From NCBI GenBank assembly GCA_964386565.1, contig CAYLRU010000012.1, positions 1-64,000 of the forward strand: a stretch of 64,000 bases of DNA, written 5' to 3'. This document shows, in pieces, positions 8,847 through 18,267 of this stretch. Every line of letters begins with the position of its first letter. The stretch's first letter is position 1. The DNA comes from CAYLRU01 sp964386565 (lineage in GTDB: Bacteria > Desulfobacterota > Desulfobacteria > Desulfobacterales > UBA5616). The position numbers and the translations under genes are program-made. The notes beneath the pieces were generated by a model. It saw nothing but the letters and a program-made list of their open reading frames with translations. It was not told where the DNA came from and did no database searches.

Positions 8847-9641
8847 ATGCAACTGGGAAAATCGATCAGACTGGAAAGAATCTTCAATCGCAACACCCAC
8901 AGGACCATCATCGTACCCCTGGATCACGGCGTTTCCGTGGGACCGATTTTCGGCCTGGTGGACCTGCGGAACACCGTGAATAAAGTGGCCGAGGGCGGGG
9001 CCAATGCCGTTTTGATGCATAAGGGGATTCCCCGCCGGTCTCACCGGGGAAGCGGTCGGGATATCGGACTGATCATTCACCTGTCGGCCAGCAGCAACCT
9101 TTCCCCCTTTCCCAATGCCAAAACCCTGGTGGGCAGCGTGGAAGACGCCCTTCGTATCGGAGCGGACGCGGTTTCCGTTCATCTTAATCTCGGCGATGAA
9201 ACCGAACGGTATATGTTAAGCGAACTGGGCCGCATTTCCACCAGTGCCGATAACTGGGGAATGCCCCTGCTGGCCATGGTGTATGCCCGGGGCTCGAAAG
9301 TCAAAAGCGAATATGATCCGGAGGTCGTCAAGCACTGCGCCCGCCTGGCGGAAGAACTCGGCGCTGATGTGGTCAAGGTTCCTTACACCGGCAGTATCGA
9401 ATCATTTAAAGAGGTTGTGGACGGCTGTGATATTCCCGTGGTCATTGCCGGTGGTCCCAAAATGGATAACACAAAGGATATTCTGCAAATGGCCCATGGC
9501 GCCATACAGGCAGGCGCTGCTGGTTTATCCGTGGGACGAAACATTTTCCAGGCGGACAATCCTACGGCGCTGGTCAGGGCCCTTCACGGTATTGTACACG
9601 AAAACTGGCGTGTTGATCAGGCGGAAGCTGCGCTGGCTTAA
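8847..9641 (+). CDS. 2-amino-3,7-dideoxy-D-threo-hept-6-ulosonate (ADH) synthase
   Basis: A 264-residue DhnA-type class I aldolase. VPLDHG places Asp26, MVYARG places Tyr146 and VVKVPY places the Schiff-base Lys177, the set expected for archaeal ADH synthase. In archaea and some Desulfovibrio-type bacteria this enzyme makes the precursor for 3-dehydroquinate from 6-deoxy-5-ketofructose 1-phosphate and aspartate semialdehyde, replacing DAHP synthase. The Phe attenuator upstream and pheA downstream (about 30 nt) support an aromatic role over fructose-bisphosphate aldolase. AAGGAGG precedes the ATG. The expected partner, dehydroquinate synthase II, is not next to it. Confidence 0.88.
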   Translation: MQLGKSIRLERIFNRNTHRTIIVPLDHGVSVGPIFGLVDLRNTVNKVAEGGANAVLMHKGIPRRSHRGSGRDIGLIIHLSASSNLSPFPNAKTLVGSVEDALRIGADAVSVHLNLGDETERYMLSELGRISTSADNWGMPLLAMVYARGSKVKSEYDPEVVKHCARLAEELGADVVKVPYTGSIESFKEVVDGCDIPVVIAGGPKMDNTKDILQMAHGAIQAGAAGLSVGRNIFQADNPTALVRALHGIVHENWRVDQAEAALA

Positions 9642-9671
9642 AATAATCCATATTCATAACATACAGGTTTG

Positions 9672-10805
9672 ATGGAACAAATGAATAAACAAAACGTAAA
9701 TAATGAAACAAAAAAGGATGTTGAGCAACAGCTCTCAAACATCAGGGCCCGGATCGATGAAACAGACCGGCAGATTCTTTTTTACTTAAATCAACGTGCA
9801 AAATTATGCAAAGAAGTGGGGAAAATCAAGTCGGACGCCAAAGACGTCGTTTTCAAGCCGTCACGGGAAAAAGAAATTCAGCAGCGGCTGATCCGGGAAA
9901 ATCCAGGCCCCCTTCCCGAAGACCATCTGCTTACCATTTATCGGGAAATCCTCTCGTCGTCCCGGAGGCTTCAACGTCCCCAGGAGATTGTCTACCTGGG
10001 ACCGGAAGGCACGTTTTCCTATCTGGCAGGTGTGGAATACCTGGGCCACAGTGCATATTTCCGTCCCTGTAAAAACCTTACCGAAGTATTTCATGCCGTG
10101 GCTGTCAAGGATGCTGAACTCGGCATCATTCCCCTTGAGAATTCCCTCCAGGGAACCGTCGGTCAAAGCCTTGATTTGTTTCTGAAATATCCGGTTTATG
10201 TCCAGGCGGAAATTTTTTGTAAAATCAGTCATTCACTGTTGAGCGACGAAACGGCATTGTCTTCCGTCAAGACGGTCTATTCCCATCCCCAGGCCCTGGA
10301 ACAATGTGCCGGATGGTTAAGGACCCACCTGCCCGACAGCCAGGTGGTGCCCATGGAGAGCACTGCGGCGGCGGCCAAGACGGTGGCCGGAAATCCGCAT
10401 AGTGCCGCCATCGGTCATACCAAGTTGAGCGAAATGTTGGGGTTAAACGTGCTCTCCCGGAACATCGAAGACCTGCCGGACAACTGGACCCGGTTCATGA
10501 TCATCGGACCCACCATGCAAACAGGGAATAACCATGACAAGACATCCCTGCTGTTTACTCTTCCGGATAAATCCGGCGCCCTGGTCAGCGTCTTAGCCCT
10601 CCTGGCGCAGGAACATATCAATATGAAAAAGCTGGAATCCAGGCCGTTGCGGACGGAAAAATGGCAGTATGTCTTTTTCACGGATGTTGAGTGCGATTTA
10701 ACCCGGGACAAATACGCATTGTTGAGAAAGGAACTGGCCAACAACTGCCACAGCCTTCGTATTCTGGGCAGCTACCCGTCTGGGCCCTACCTGGACGGGC
10801 TCTGA
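9672..10805 (+). CDS. pheA: Bifunctional chorismate mutase/prephenate dehydratase
   Basis: The 377-residue P-protein has an AroQ chorismate mutase domain (about 10-95, with ARIDETDRQILFYLNQR), a prephenate dehydratase domain starting at YLGPEGTFS and containing the NWTRFMIIG motif, and a C-terminal ACT domain with the Phe-binding ESRP segment (about 298-370). It converts chorismate to phenylpyruvate, with feedback inhibition by Phe expected through ESRP. The start could be TTG 9669, ATG 9672 or ATG 9681; none has a strong ribosome site. It shares the attenuator with ADH synthase. Confidence 0.95.
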   Translation: MEQMNKQNVNNETKKDVEQQLSNIRARIDETDRQILFYLNQRAKLCKEVGKIKSDAKDVVFKPSREKEIQQRLIRENPGPLPEDHLLTIYREILSSSRRLQRPQEIVYLGPEGTFSYLAGVEYLGHSAYFRPCKNLTEVFHAVAVKDAELGIIPLENSLQGTVGQSLDLFLKYPVYVQAEIFCKISHSLLSDETALSSVKTVYSHPQALEQCAGWLRTHLPDSQVVPMESTAAAAKTVAGNPHSAAIGHTKLSEMLGLNVLSRNIEDLPDNWTRFMIIGPTMQTGNNHDKTSLLFTLPDKSGALVSVLALLAQEHINMKKLESRPLRTEKWQYVFFTDVECDLTRDKYALLRKELANNCHSLRILGSYPSGPYLDGL

Positions 10806-10836
10806 TTTCTATCCAACTGAAATTTAAACGTTTTTT

Positions 10837-10874
10837 AAAAGCAATCCCGGCGTCATGACACCGGAATTGCTTTT
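10837..10874 (+). terminator. Rho-independent terminator after pheA
   Basis: Two 19-nt arms (10837-10855 and 10856-10874) fold back on each other with only two C-A mismatches and end in TTTT. It closes the aromatic operon. Confidence 0.8.
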
Positions 10875-11073
10875 AAAGGGCAAATATCCGCTTGCAATGG
10901 AAAAAGTATTGATATGATTCATATTATAATGATATGAAAACTTCAGCATCAGCGAATTGAACCCCCAACAGGAGGCGCATTTCCCGTTTCCCCCGATAAG
11001 ACCGGGGGGGACCAACTGATCGTTTTTTTCGGCGTTCTTAGCGTCTTGAGCGAGCAAAATGTAAAAATCCAAT

Positions 11074-12510
11074 GTGATGGAAATGATGAACAAAACGCGG
11101 CAGGAACAGTTAAAAAACATACCTGGTGTGGATAACATACTGGAATGGGCAAAGGCGGAACCGTTTTTTGAAAATATCCCCAGAACCGTTCTGACAAGTG
11201 CCGCTCGAAGCGTAACGGATATTATCCGGAAAAAAATCCGATCTGGCGACGGGCCTGTTGACGACTCTCTTTTGTCCCGCGATGCTGTTTTAAGCCGGGT
11301 TAAAGAGGCGGTTGCCGAGCAGATGACGCCCAATTTAAGACAGGTGGTCAATGCCACGGGTGTTGTCGTTCATACCAACCTGGGCCGGTCTCTTTTGTCC
11401 TGCGATGCCATCGCAAACATGGCGGTTATTGCCGGAAAATATTCAAACCTGGAATTTGATCTGAAAGAGGGGCATCGGGGGACCCGCTATTCGGCGGTGG
11501 AAGACCTGCTGTGTGAAATCAGCGGTGCCGAAGCTGCCATGGTGGTCAACAATAACGCCGGTGCCGTATTCCTGAGCCTGGAAACCCTTGCAAAAAACAA
11601 AAAGGTCATTTTGTCCAGGGGAGAACTCGTGGAAATCGGTGGATCTTTCAGAATCCCCGACGTGATGTCGAAAAGCGGTGCTGTTTTAAAAGAGGTCGGC
11701 ACCACCAACCGAACCCATTTTCATGATTATGAAGGGGCCATCGAGAGTGACACCGGCTTGCTGCTGAAAGTTCACACCAGCAATTACAGCATTGTGGGAT
11801 TTAAAAAGGACGTCTCCCTCAAAGAACTCGTATCCCTGGGAAACAAGTATCATATTCCGGTCATGGAAGATCTGGGAAGCGGGACTTTTGTGGATTTTTC
11901 CGAATACGGGTTGATGAAAGAGCCCACGGTACAGGAGTCTGTCAGGGCCGGTGCCGATATCGTCACATTCAGCGGGGATAAATTGCTGGGCGGGCCGCAG
12001 GCAGGAATCATCGTGGGAAAGAGGGCGTACATCGATAAAATAAAGAAAAATCCCATCAACCGGACACTTCGTATCGACAAGCTGACACTGGCTGCCCTGG
12101 AAACAACGTTGCGCCATTATCGGGACCCCCGAAGCGTCATCACCGTCATTCCCACTCTTCGCATGCTGACCCAGCCGTTGAGTCAGATCGAAGAAAAGGC
12201 GATTTTGCTGGAAAAGCGTCTTAACGGTCTAAATGACCAACGACTTTCCGTGCGACTGCTGGACCGGGCATCCAGGGCCGGAGGCGGATCCCTGCCACTG
12301 TTGGAGTTGCCCAGCAAATGCGTCGGCATAACCGTCAGTGGCATGTCGGTCAATTCCGTTGAAAATAAATTGCGACATTCAACTCCGCCCGTTATCGGCA
12401 GAATTGAAGATGACATGTTCATCATGGATTTAAGAACCGTTGATGAGGATGATCTGCCCTTTATCGAAAACGCCGTTAAGAACCTGATCAGTTTAAGGGC
12501 CATGCTATGA
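11074..12510 (+). CDS. selA: L-seryl-tRNA(Sec) selenium transferase
   Basis: A PLP enzyme of about 478 residues that converts Ser-tRNA(Sec) to Sec-tRNA(Sec) using selenophosphate. The SelA signature SGDKLLGGPQAG carries the PLP lysine (residue 303 counting from GTG 11074), and the N-terminal HTNLGRS and EFDLKEG segments are typical. Several starts are possible (GTG 11074, ATG 11077, 11083, 11086). It overlaps the next gene by 4 nt (ATGA). A user of the pathway, a UGA-containing formate dehydrogenase, lies 14 kb downstream; selB, selC and selD are not in the window. Confidence 0.95.
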   Translation: MMEMMNKTRQEQLKNIPGVDNILEWAKAEPFFENIPRTVLTSAARSVTDIIRKKIRSGDGPVDDSLLSRDAVLSRVKEAVAEQMTPNLRQVVNATGVVVHTNLGRSLLSCDAIANMAVIAGKYSNLEFDLKEGHRGTRYSAVEDLLCEISGAEAAMVVNNNAGAVFLSLETLAKNKKVILSRGELVEIGGSFRIPDVMSKSGAVLKEVGTTNRTHFHDYEGAIESDTGLLLKVHTSNYSIVGFKKDVSLKELVSLGNKYHIPVMEDLGSGTFVDFSEYGLMKEPTVQESVRAGADIVTFSGDKLLGGPQAGIIVGKRAYIDKIKKNPINRTLRIDKLTLAALETTLRHYRDPRSVITVIPTLRMLTQPLSQIEEKAILLEKRLNGLNDQRLSVRLLDRASRAGGGSLPLLELPSKCVGITVSGMSVNSVENKLRHSTPPVIGRIEDDMFIMDLRTVDEDDLPFIENAVKNLISLRAML

Positions 12511-13847
12511 AAGAAAGCCGTCACGCATTGTTTCACAGCACCAAAACCGACAGCCAGTTTTTATTTTACAAAACCGATGAAATAGCCCCGGGTGAGCCGG
12601 ATGAAGCTTCGGAATCCGAGCTGAAAGCGTTTTTAGATACCCTGTTAAAAGAATTTCCTGGAATATCGTATGGCCAGGAATTCTTGAAGCGGGCCACGGC
12701 CTTTTCGGAACCGGCACCGTTTTTTTGCACCATGGTTGTCAAAATGGATGGGGACCACTATAGAACGTTTCCGGAAGATGCCATTGGTGTGGCCCGTATT
12801 ATTCACGACGTTTGTGAAAAGGAAAGAGGATTATGGGGGGGACTCAGATGGTTTCTGTTTGCCTGTATCTTTCCGGGAAAAAACAGTGAAGAGGGGTTCC
12901 ACATCGCAAAACAAATTCAAAAAAGGCTGTCTGCCGGATCAGGCCGAACCGTGACCATCGGCATTGCCCCGTATCCCCTCATTTCATTTGAAAAACACCA
13001 GATGTTTGACAATGCGGAAAAAGCGCTTGCCCATGCCTGTTTTTTCGGGCCGGACAGTGCGGTTGTGGTTGATGCGGTGAGCCTGAATATCTGCGGGGAT
13101 CATTTTTACCAGCAGGGAGACGTTATGAAAGCCATGGCTGAATTTGAAGCCGCACTGGAACTTGACCCGAAAAACGTCAATGTTCACAACAGTCTTGGGG
13201 TTTGCCTGGGACAAATGGGAGACTTCGAAAGAGCCCTGGCCCATTTCAACACGGCAAGGGCCCTGGATCCGGAGGACCCCATGGCCTGGTACAATACCGG
13301 CCTGGTGTATAAATTGAAAAAAGACAATGACAAGGCCCTCGAATTTTTTCTGAGGGCCGGTGAGATAGACGGGACCCTGTTTGAAGCGGCATTTCAGACG
13401 GGTAAGATTTATTTTGAAAAAAATCTCCCGGAAATCGGGAAACAATATTACCAGAAAGCCATTGATCTTAAACCCGAGAACGACCTGAATTATCGATTTC
13501 TTGGAGAATGCTATACAGAGGTGGGCAGGATTGACGATGCCGTGGCGGCGTATAAAAAAGCAATTCTGGAGCATCCGAATGATGCCGGGGCCCTGTCTGC
13601 CTTGGGGCGGCTGTTTGACGAAAAAGGGGAAAATCCGGAGATCGCCCTTTTGTTTTGTCGACAGAGTGTGGATATCGCACCTCGGAACGGGTTATTTCGC
13701 TACCGGCTCGGTGAATTGTATGCAAAACATAATGAACCTGAAAAAGCCTTATATGAGTTTAAAAAGGCCTGTGAACTAGGATTTGATGCATCGGCGGATG
13801 TAGAAAAACTTGAAGCCGCCATTAACGGTGAAACGATTAAAAATTGA
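12507..13847 (+). CDS. Degenerate GGDEF-like domain fused to TPR repeats
   Basis: A 446-residue protein translationally coupled to selA. Residues 70-190 have the outline of a GGDEF domain: a beta strand with DGDHYRTFPED, then GGLRW (111-115) where GGDEF would sit, then TVTIGIA (148-154) and a DNAEKALAHA helix. The catalytic acidic pair is absent, so cyclase activity is not expected. From about 196 to 440 there are about seven TPR units with repeated GxxxxxxGDxxxAL/FxxALxLDP patterns, pointing to protein binding. Its link to selenium metabolism is only positional. Confidence 0.75.
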   Translation: MKESRHALFHSTKTDSQFLFYKTDEIAPGEPDEASESELKAFLDTLLKEFPGISYGQEFLKRATAFSEPAPFFCTMVVKMDGDHYRTFPEDAIGVARIIHDVCEKERGLWGGLRWFLFACIFPGKNSEEGFHIAKQIQKRLSAGSGRTVTIGIAPYPLISFEKHQMFDNAEKALAHACFFGPDSAVVVDAVSLNICGDHFYQQGDVMKAMAEFEAALELDPKNVNVHNSLGVCLGQMGDFERALAHFNTARALDPEDPMAWYNTGLVYKLKKDNDKALEFFLRAGEIDGTLFEAAFQTGKIYFEKNLPEIGKQYYQKAIDLKPENDLNYRFLGECYTEVGRIDDAVAAYKKAILEHPNDAGALSALGRLFDEKGENPEIALLFCRQSVDIAPRNGLFRYRLGELYAKHNEPEKALYEFKKACELGFDASADVEKLEAAINGETIKN

Positions 13848-14046
13848 CAACGCCGGCGGTATTTTATAGGGGTTGCCCATTGTGCTGTAACAACTTTGGC
13901 TTGATTTAACGACATCAATGGTTATGTTAGTGACCGTCCGGAAGATGGTTTTAGGGATTAAGCGGATCTTTTTTGTTCTGGATCTGATACCGATCGCCTT
14001 TATTAAAGAGAATTTTTTACGGAATATTTAAAAGGAAAAAGCAAGT

Positions 14047-14280
14047 ATGCCCATATATGAATATCATTGCAACGATTGCAACCACGATTTCGAATTTCTG
14101 GTTTTCGGCGGTGATGAACCAAAGGAATGCCCGGAATGCACCGGGAAAAAAATTCATAAGCTCATGAGTACCAGCAGTTTTTTCAGCAAGGGAAGCGGCG
14201 GGGAAACCGTTAAGGCATCTGCTTCGACATCGGGGTGCAGCGGCTGTTCGGCAACCAGTTGTTCGAGTTGTGGGCACTAA
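14047..14280 (+). CDS. FmdB-type zinc ribbon protein
   Basis: A 77-residue protein with the FmdB opening MPIYEYHCNDCNHDFE and two CxxC knuckles (CNDC, CPEC), followed by a Ser/Gly/Cys-rich tail. The family was named for a putative regulator of formamidase genes and its role is not settled. AAAAGGAAAAA precedes the ATG. Its stop TAA overlaps the hemC start by one base. Confidence 0.88.
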   Translation: MPIYEYHCNDCNHDFEFLVFGGDEPKECPECTGKKIHKLMSTSSFFSKGSGGETVKASASTSGCSGCSATSCSSCGH

Positions 14281-15215
14281 TGCCCCCGGTGATTAAAATA
14301 GGTACGCGGGGGAGCCGGCTCGCCCTCTGGCAGGCCAATTGGGTAAAATCGGAAATTGAGAAGCGGTTTCCCGGAACGGATGTCGCCCTTGTGGTCATAA
14401 AAACCAAAGGAGACAAGATTCTCGATGTTCCCCTTGCTAAAGTGGGCGGGAAAGGCCTGTTCGTCAAGGAAATCGAAGACGCTCTGCTCAACGGAAAAAT
14501 CGATCTGGCCGTCCACAGCATGAAAGACATGCCGGCCCGGCTTCCCGATGGCCTGACCATCGGTGCCGTACCGGAACGTGAAAACCCCAGGGATGTGTTG
14601 ATCTCCAAACATCACCTGGATCTGGAAAGCCTTCCTGAAGGCGCCCGGGTGGGGACAAGCAGCTTGAGAAGGGCGGCCCAACTCCTCCATATTCGCCCGG
14701 ATTTCAGAATTCATTCCTTAAGGGGAAACCTCGATACGCGCCTTAAAAAACTGGAAAAGGAAAACCTGGATGCCATCGTACTGGCAGCGGCCGGAGTCCT
14801 TCGCCTGGGCGTTGATGCGTGTGTTTCACAGTACCTGGATGAGAACATCATGATGCCGGCGGTGGGACAGGGGGCCCTGTGCATTGAATCCCGCAGGGAT
14901 GATCAACAGATAACACCGATACTTAAGGCTCTGGATCATGAAGAAACCCGTTGCGTGGTGGCGGGAGAGCGGGCATTTTTGGATCGGCTTGGCGGGGGAT
15001 GCCAGGTTCCCATTGCTGCGAAGGGATGTTTAAGAGAAGAAACATTTGAAATAACAGGACTGGTGGCGTCTGCGGATGGGAAAACCATGATTAAGGACAG
15101 CCTTGCCGGGCCCGGGAGCCGATCGTGGCGGATCGGCAATGCACTGGCCGAAAGACTGTTGGCCCTGGGGGCGGACAAGATTATCGATAACCTCCAAAAC
15201 GAAAATGCCATTTAA
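14280..15215 (+). CDS. hemC: Porphobilinogen deaminase (hydroxymethylbilane synthase)
   Basis: A 311-residue enzyme that joins four porphobilinogens. The start at ATG 14280 gives the usual opening IKIGTRGSRLALWQ. The dipyrromethane cofactor Cys is residue 241 in LGGGCQVP, and KDMPARLPDGL is the conserved substrate loop. An in-frame upstream ATG at 14235 lies inside the fmdB-like gene and is unlikely. It is followed 2 nt later by the cobA-hemD fusion, so both enzymes for uroporphyrinogen III are made together. Confidence 0.96.
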   Translation: MPPVIKIGTRGSRLALWQANWVKSEIEKRFPGTDVALVVIKTKGDKILDVPLAKVGGKGLFVKEIEDALLNGKIDLAVHSMKDMPARLPDGLTIGAVPERENPRDVLISKHHLDLESLPEGARVGTSSLRRAAQLLHIRPDFRIHSLRGNLDTRLKKLEKENLDAIVLAAAGVLRLGVDACVSQYLDENIMMPAVGQGALCIESRRDDQQITPILKALDHEETRCVVAGERAFLDRLGGGCQVPIAAKGCLREETFEITGLVASADGKTMIKDSLAGPGSRSWRIGNALAERLLALGADKIIDNLQNENAI

Positions 15216-15217
15216 AA

Positions 15218-16753
15218 ATGAAACGCGGTAAAGTATACTTGGTGGGTGCCGGACCCGGTGATCCCGGGTTGATCACCTCGAAAGGATTGGATTGCATCAC
15301 CCGGGCGGATGTGATCATTTATGACTACCTGGCGTCTCCGGCATTGCTGCATCATGCCCAGGCACATGCAAAAACCATATATGTGGGGAAAAAAGGCGGG
15401 GATCACACCCTTTCCCAGGACAAAATCAATGAGTTGATTATCGAAAAGGCCAAGCAGGGGTTGACGGTCACCCGGCTTAAAGGGGGAGACCCGTTTATTT
15501 TCGGCCGCGGTGGTGAAGAAGCCGAGGAACTGGTGGATGCGGGCATTGATTTTGAAGTCGTCCCCGGCGTTACGTCCGCCATTGCAGCGCCTGCATATGC
15601 GGGCATTCCGTTAACCCATCGTAACTTTACGCCCACACTGGCCTTTGTTACCGGGCATGAAGACCCCACCAAGAATGAATCCGGCATCAACTGGCATGCC
15701 CTGGCAAACGGGATCGGAACCATTGTTTTTTTAATGGGCGTAAAAAATCTTCCCCGTATCACCCGGCAGCTCGTGGACAACGGTATGTCAAAGAACACTC
15801 CCGTGGCCCTGATCCGGTGGGGAACCACGCCCCAGCAGAAAACGGTTTCCGGCACCCTGGAAACCATTGTCGGAGAAGTCGAACGGGCCGGGTTGAAGGC
15901 GCCGGCCATCATCGTGGTAGGCGAAGTGGTGACCTTGAAAGACCGGTTAAAATGGTTTGAGAAAAGGCTCCTTCTGGGAAAGCGGATCATCGTAACACGG
16001 GCCCGGGAGCAGGCCAGCGCTCTGGTAAAAAAGCTTTCCGATCTTGGGGCCCAGTGTCTGGAATTTCCCACGATCCAGGTGATGCCTCCCAATACCTGGG
16101 CGCCTCTGGACAATGCCATCGAACGTTTGAGCGAGTATCACTGGCTGGTTTTTACCAGCGTAAACGGGGTGAAGTTTTTCTTTAACCGGCTTTTTTCGAC
16201 CAGCAGGGACGTTCGCTGTTTGGGACATATCAAAACTGCCTGCATCGGTCCGGCCACCGCTGCCGAGCTTTTTTCATTCGGCATCCGGAACGATGTATTG
16301 CCGGAGAATTATCGTGCTGAATCCGTTGTGGAAGCATTTAAGGAAATCGACATTAAAGATAAAAAAATTCTGCTTCCCCGGGCCGAACTGGCCCGTCCCG
16401 TGCTTCCGGTTGAATTGAGAAAGATGGGTGCTGTTGTGGATGAAATCACCGCCTATACCACGCAGACCGTTTCAGGTGCTGTTGATGCGGATAAGGGAAA
16501 CAAACTTATCAACATATTAGAGGAAAAAAGTGCGGATCTTGTCACTTTCACCAGTTCGTCCACGGTTACCAATTTTAAATCCATGCTGCCGGAGAAAAAA
16601 TTTTCACATCTCATGGAAGGCATCGCCGTGGCCTGTATCGGCCCCATCACCGCCGAAACCGCGCAAAAACTCGGGTTCAGAGTAGATGTCACGGCAAAGC
16701 ATTTTACCATCGACGGGTTGTGCGATGCCATAATCGATCACTTCAGCGGATAG
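15218..16753 (+). CDS. cobA-hemD: Fused uroporphyrinogen-III methyltransferase and uroporphyrinogen-III synthase
   Basis: This 511-residue fusion starts with SUMT/CobA (residues 1 to about 245): VYLVGAGPGDPGLITSKG binds SAM, and RLKGGDPFIFGRGGEE and VPGVTSAIA follow. The second half (about 255-511) is HemD. Together they close hydroxymethylbilane to uroporphyrinogen III and methylate it to precorrin-2, sending flux to siroheme, cobalamin or the heme pathway of sulfate reducers that runs through siroheme. Such fusions are known in clostridia and deltaproteobacteria. Confidence 0.93.
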   Translation: MKRGKVYLVGAGPGDPGLITSKGLDCITRADVIIYDYLASPALLHHAQAHAKTIYVGKKGGDHTLSQDKINELIIEKAKQGLTVTRLKGGDPFIFGRGGEEAEELVDAGIDFEVVPGVTSAIAAPAYAGIPLTHRNFTPTLAFVTGHEDPTKNESGINWHALANGIGTIVFLMGVKNLPRITRQLVDNGMSKNTPVALIRWGTTPQQKTVSGTLETIVGEVERAGLKAPAIIVVGEVVTLKDRLKWFEKRLLLGKRIIVTRAREQASALVKKLSDLGAQCLEFPTIQVMPPNTWAPLDNAIERLSEYHWLVFTSVNGVKFFFNRLFSTSRDVRCLGHIKTACIGPATAAELFSFGIRNDVLPENYRAESVVEAFKEIDIKDKKILLPRAELARPVLPVELRKMGAVVDEITAYTTQTVSGAVDADKGNKLINILEEKSADLVTFTSSSTVTNFKSMLPEKKFSHLMEGIAVACIGPITAETAQKLGFRVDVTAKHFTIDGLCDAIIDHFSG

Positions 16754-16771
16754 GCGAGATAGTAAATCCCG

Positions 16772-17977
16772 TCAGAGCCCCAGTATTTCTGCAATGGATC
16801 CCCTGTATTTTTCCAGCTTCTGTTCATCCAGTTCAATGCCGATGCCCGGCCTTTCCGGGACCATGAGATATCCGTCTTCCCACTCAAAGGGTTCTTTGAC
16901 GATTTCATCGAAGAAATTCCTGGATTTGTATATGCTTTCCTGGATCAGGAAATTAGGGATGTTGGCGTCGATCTGCAGGGCGGCCGCAGTGATAATGGGG
17001 CCGCCCCAGACATGGGGTGCCATCAGGACGTAATGGGCTTCGGCCAGCGTGGCAATCTGTTTGCACGCCGTGATGCCGCCGCAGCTTCCCAGGTCCGGCT
17101 GGGCGATGGCGCAGGCACCTTCCTCGAAGAGCTTTTGAAAATCATGGATGGTGACCAGGCGCTCGCCCGTGGCAATGGGAATGGAAGTGCTCTGGGCGAT
17201 CTTTGCCATTTCCTTGAAATTTTCCGGCGGACAGGGTTCTTCCAGCCACAGGGGATCATATTTTTCAACCCGCCTGGCAAGGCGTCGTGATACAGCCGGG
17301 GTCATCTGGCCGTGGGTGCCGATGCAGATGTCCGCCCTGTTGCCAACAGCTTCCCGGATGAGCCTGATAGCCTGTTCTGCAAAATCGTACTCTTCCATTG
17401 AAATTTCCCATGGCGCGACTGGCAATGTGCCGGGAAGTGCCTGGTGCAGGGGATCGAGTTTCACGCCGGTGAATCCTTCGTCAACCCGTTGGGCGGCGAT
17501 TTCAGCCAGCTTTGCTGGGTTTTTGGTCCAGTCCTCGGTGACGTCCAGCAGACTGCCTTCCTGTTCCAGGTTGAATAAGTAAGTGTAGGTTCTGATTTTA
17601 TCCCGGCTTTTGCCGCCCAGCAGGTTGTACACGGGGGTGTTGTAGTATTTGCCGCAGATATCCCATAATGCAATGTCAAAGGCGCTGATCAGGCCAACTG
17701 TGATATAGTCCGGGTGCTGTGCGGTCAGGCTGGAATACAAAAGATTGTTCAGCGGTTCCCGGTCGATGGGGTTTTTGCCTTTCAGGTAGATGTCGAAAAT
17801 GTTTTCCACCATCTTTTCATATCCCTGTTCAAGGCCGTAAAGACTGAAAAGAACGGCGGTTTCACCCCAGCCGGAGATTCCCTCGTCAGTTTCAAGTTTT
17901 AAAAAAAACCAGATAAATCCGCCCAAGTTGGGAGGGGCGGTTTTGATTGCATAGGGCTTTACACCTGTCAGTTTCAT
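16772..17977 (-). CDS. Enolase-superfamily sugar acid dehydratase-like protein
   Basis: The 401-residue protein has an N-terminal capping domain and a TIM barrel of the mandelate racemase subgroup. Candidate catalytic positions are VKLD (Lys173), THG (221-223), LWLEEP (Glu246/247), GERL (Glu272) and APHVWGG (His322), most like galactonate dehydratase-type members. The position that is a metal-binding Asp in many relatives appears to be Thr221. AGGAGG precedes the ATG. It is downstream of a ThDP enzyme and an acyl-CoA synthetase subunit on the same strand; the substrate is unknown. Confidence 0.8.
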   Translation of the reverse strand: MKLTGVKPYAIKTAPPNLGGFIWFFLKLETDEGISGWGETAVLFSLYGLEQGYEKMVENIFDIYLKGKNPIDREPLNNLLYSSLTAQHPDYITVGLISAFDIALWDICGKYYNTPVYNLLGGKSRDKIRTYTYLFNLEQEGSLLDVTEDWTKNPAKLAEIAAQRVDEGFTGVKLDPLHQALPGTLPVAPWEISMEEYDFAEQAIRLIREAVGNRADICIGTHGQMTPAVSRRLARRVEKYDPLWLEEPCPPENFKEMAKIAQSTSIPIATGERLVTIHDFQKLFEEGACAIAQPDLGSCGGITACKQIATLAEAHYVLMAPHVWGGPIITAAALQIDANIPNFLIQESIYKSRNFFDEIVKEPFEWEDGYLMVPERPGIGIELDEQKLEKYRGSIAEILGL

Positions 17978-18031
17978 GGCAATTCCTCCTGGGTTGGTTA
18001 GAGCTTGATTGTTATACAGGATAAATGGTTT

Positions 18032-18058
18032 CGTAAAAAGTCGGCAACTTTTTACGAT
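18032..18058. other. Intergenic hairpin
   Basis: TCGTAAAAAGT and ACTTTTTACGA form a perfect 11-bp stem with a 5-nt loop upstream of the enolase-like gene. There is no T run directly after it on either strand, so it is not a standard terminator. Confidence 0.6.
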
Positions 18059-18267
18059 CGTTTTAAGTTTTGCCCGGTATTTTACTAAATTTTTCTTACC
18101 ATGAAAATGTTTTTCTGAAGCGATCCATGTTACGAACCATACCTGAAGGCGGTGTTTTGTTCAACTTGATTTTAACCGTGATGGTTCCATTCGGAGACCC
18201 TGAACCAGAAGGTCGACGTTCAGAACCTGCGTTCCGATCTCCGGATTTTTACCGAACTATCCCGGTT

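Noticed and set aside
10945..11010. tRNA-like T-loop string on the minus strand upstream of selA
   Set aside because: The T-arm does not pair and no acceptor or anticodon arm can be drawn, so it is not selC.
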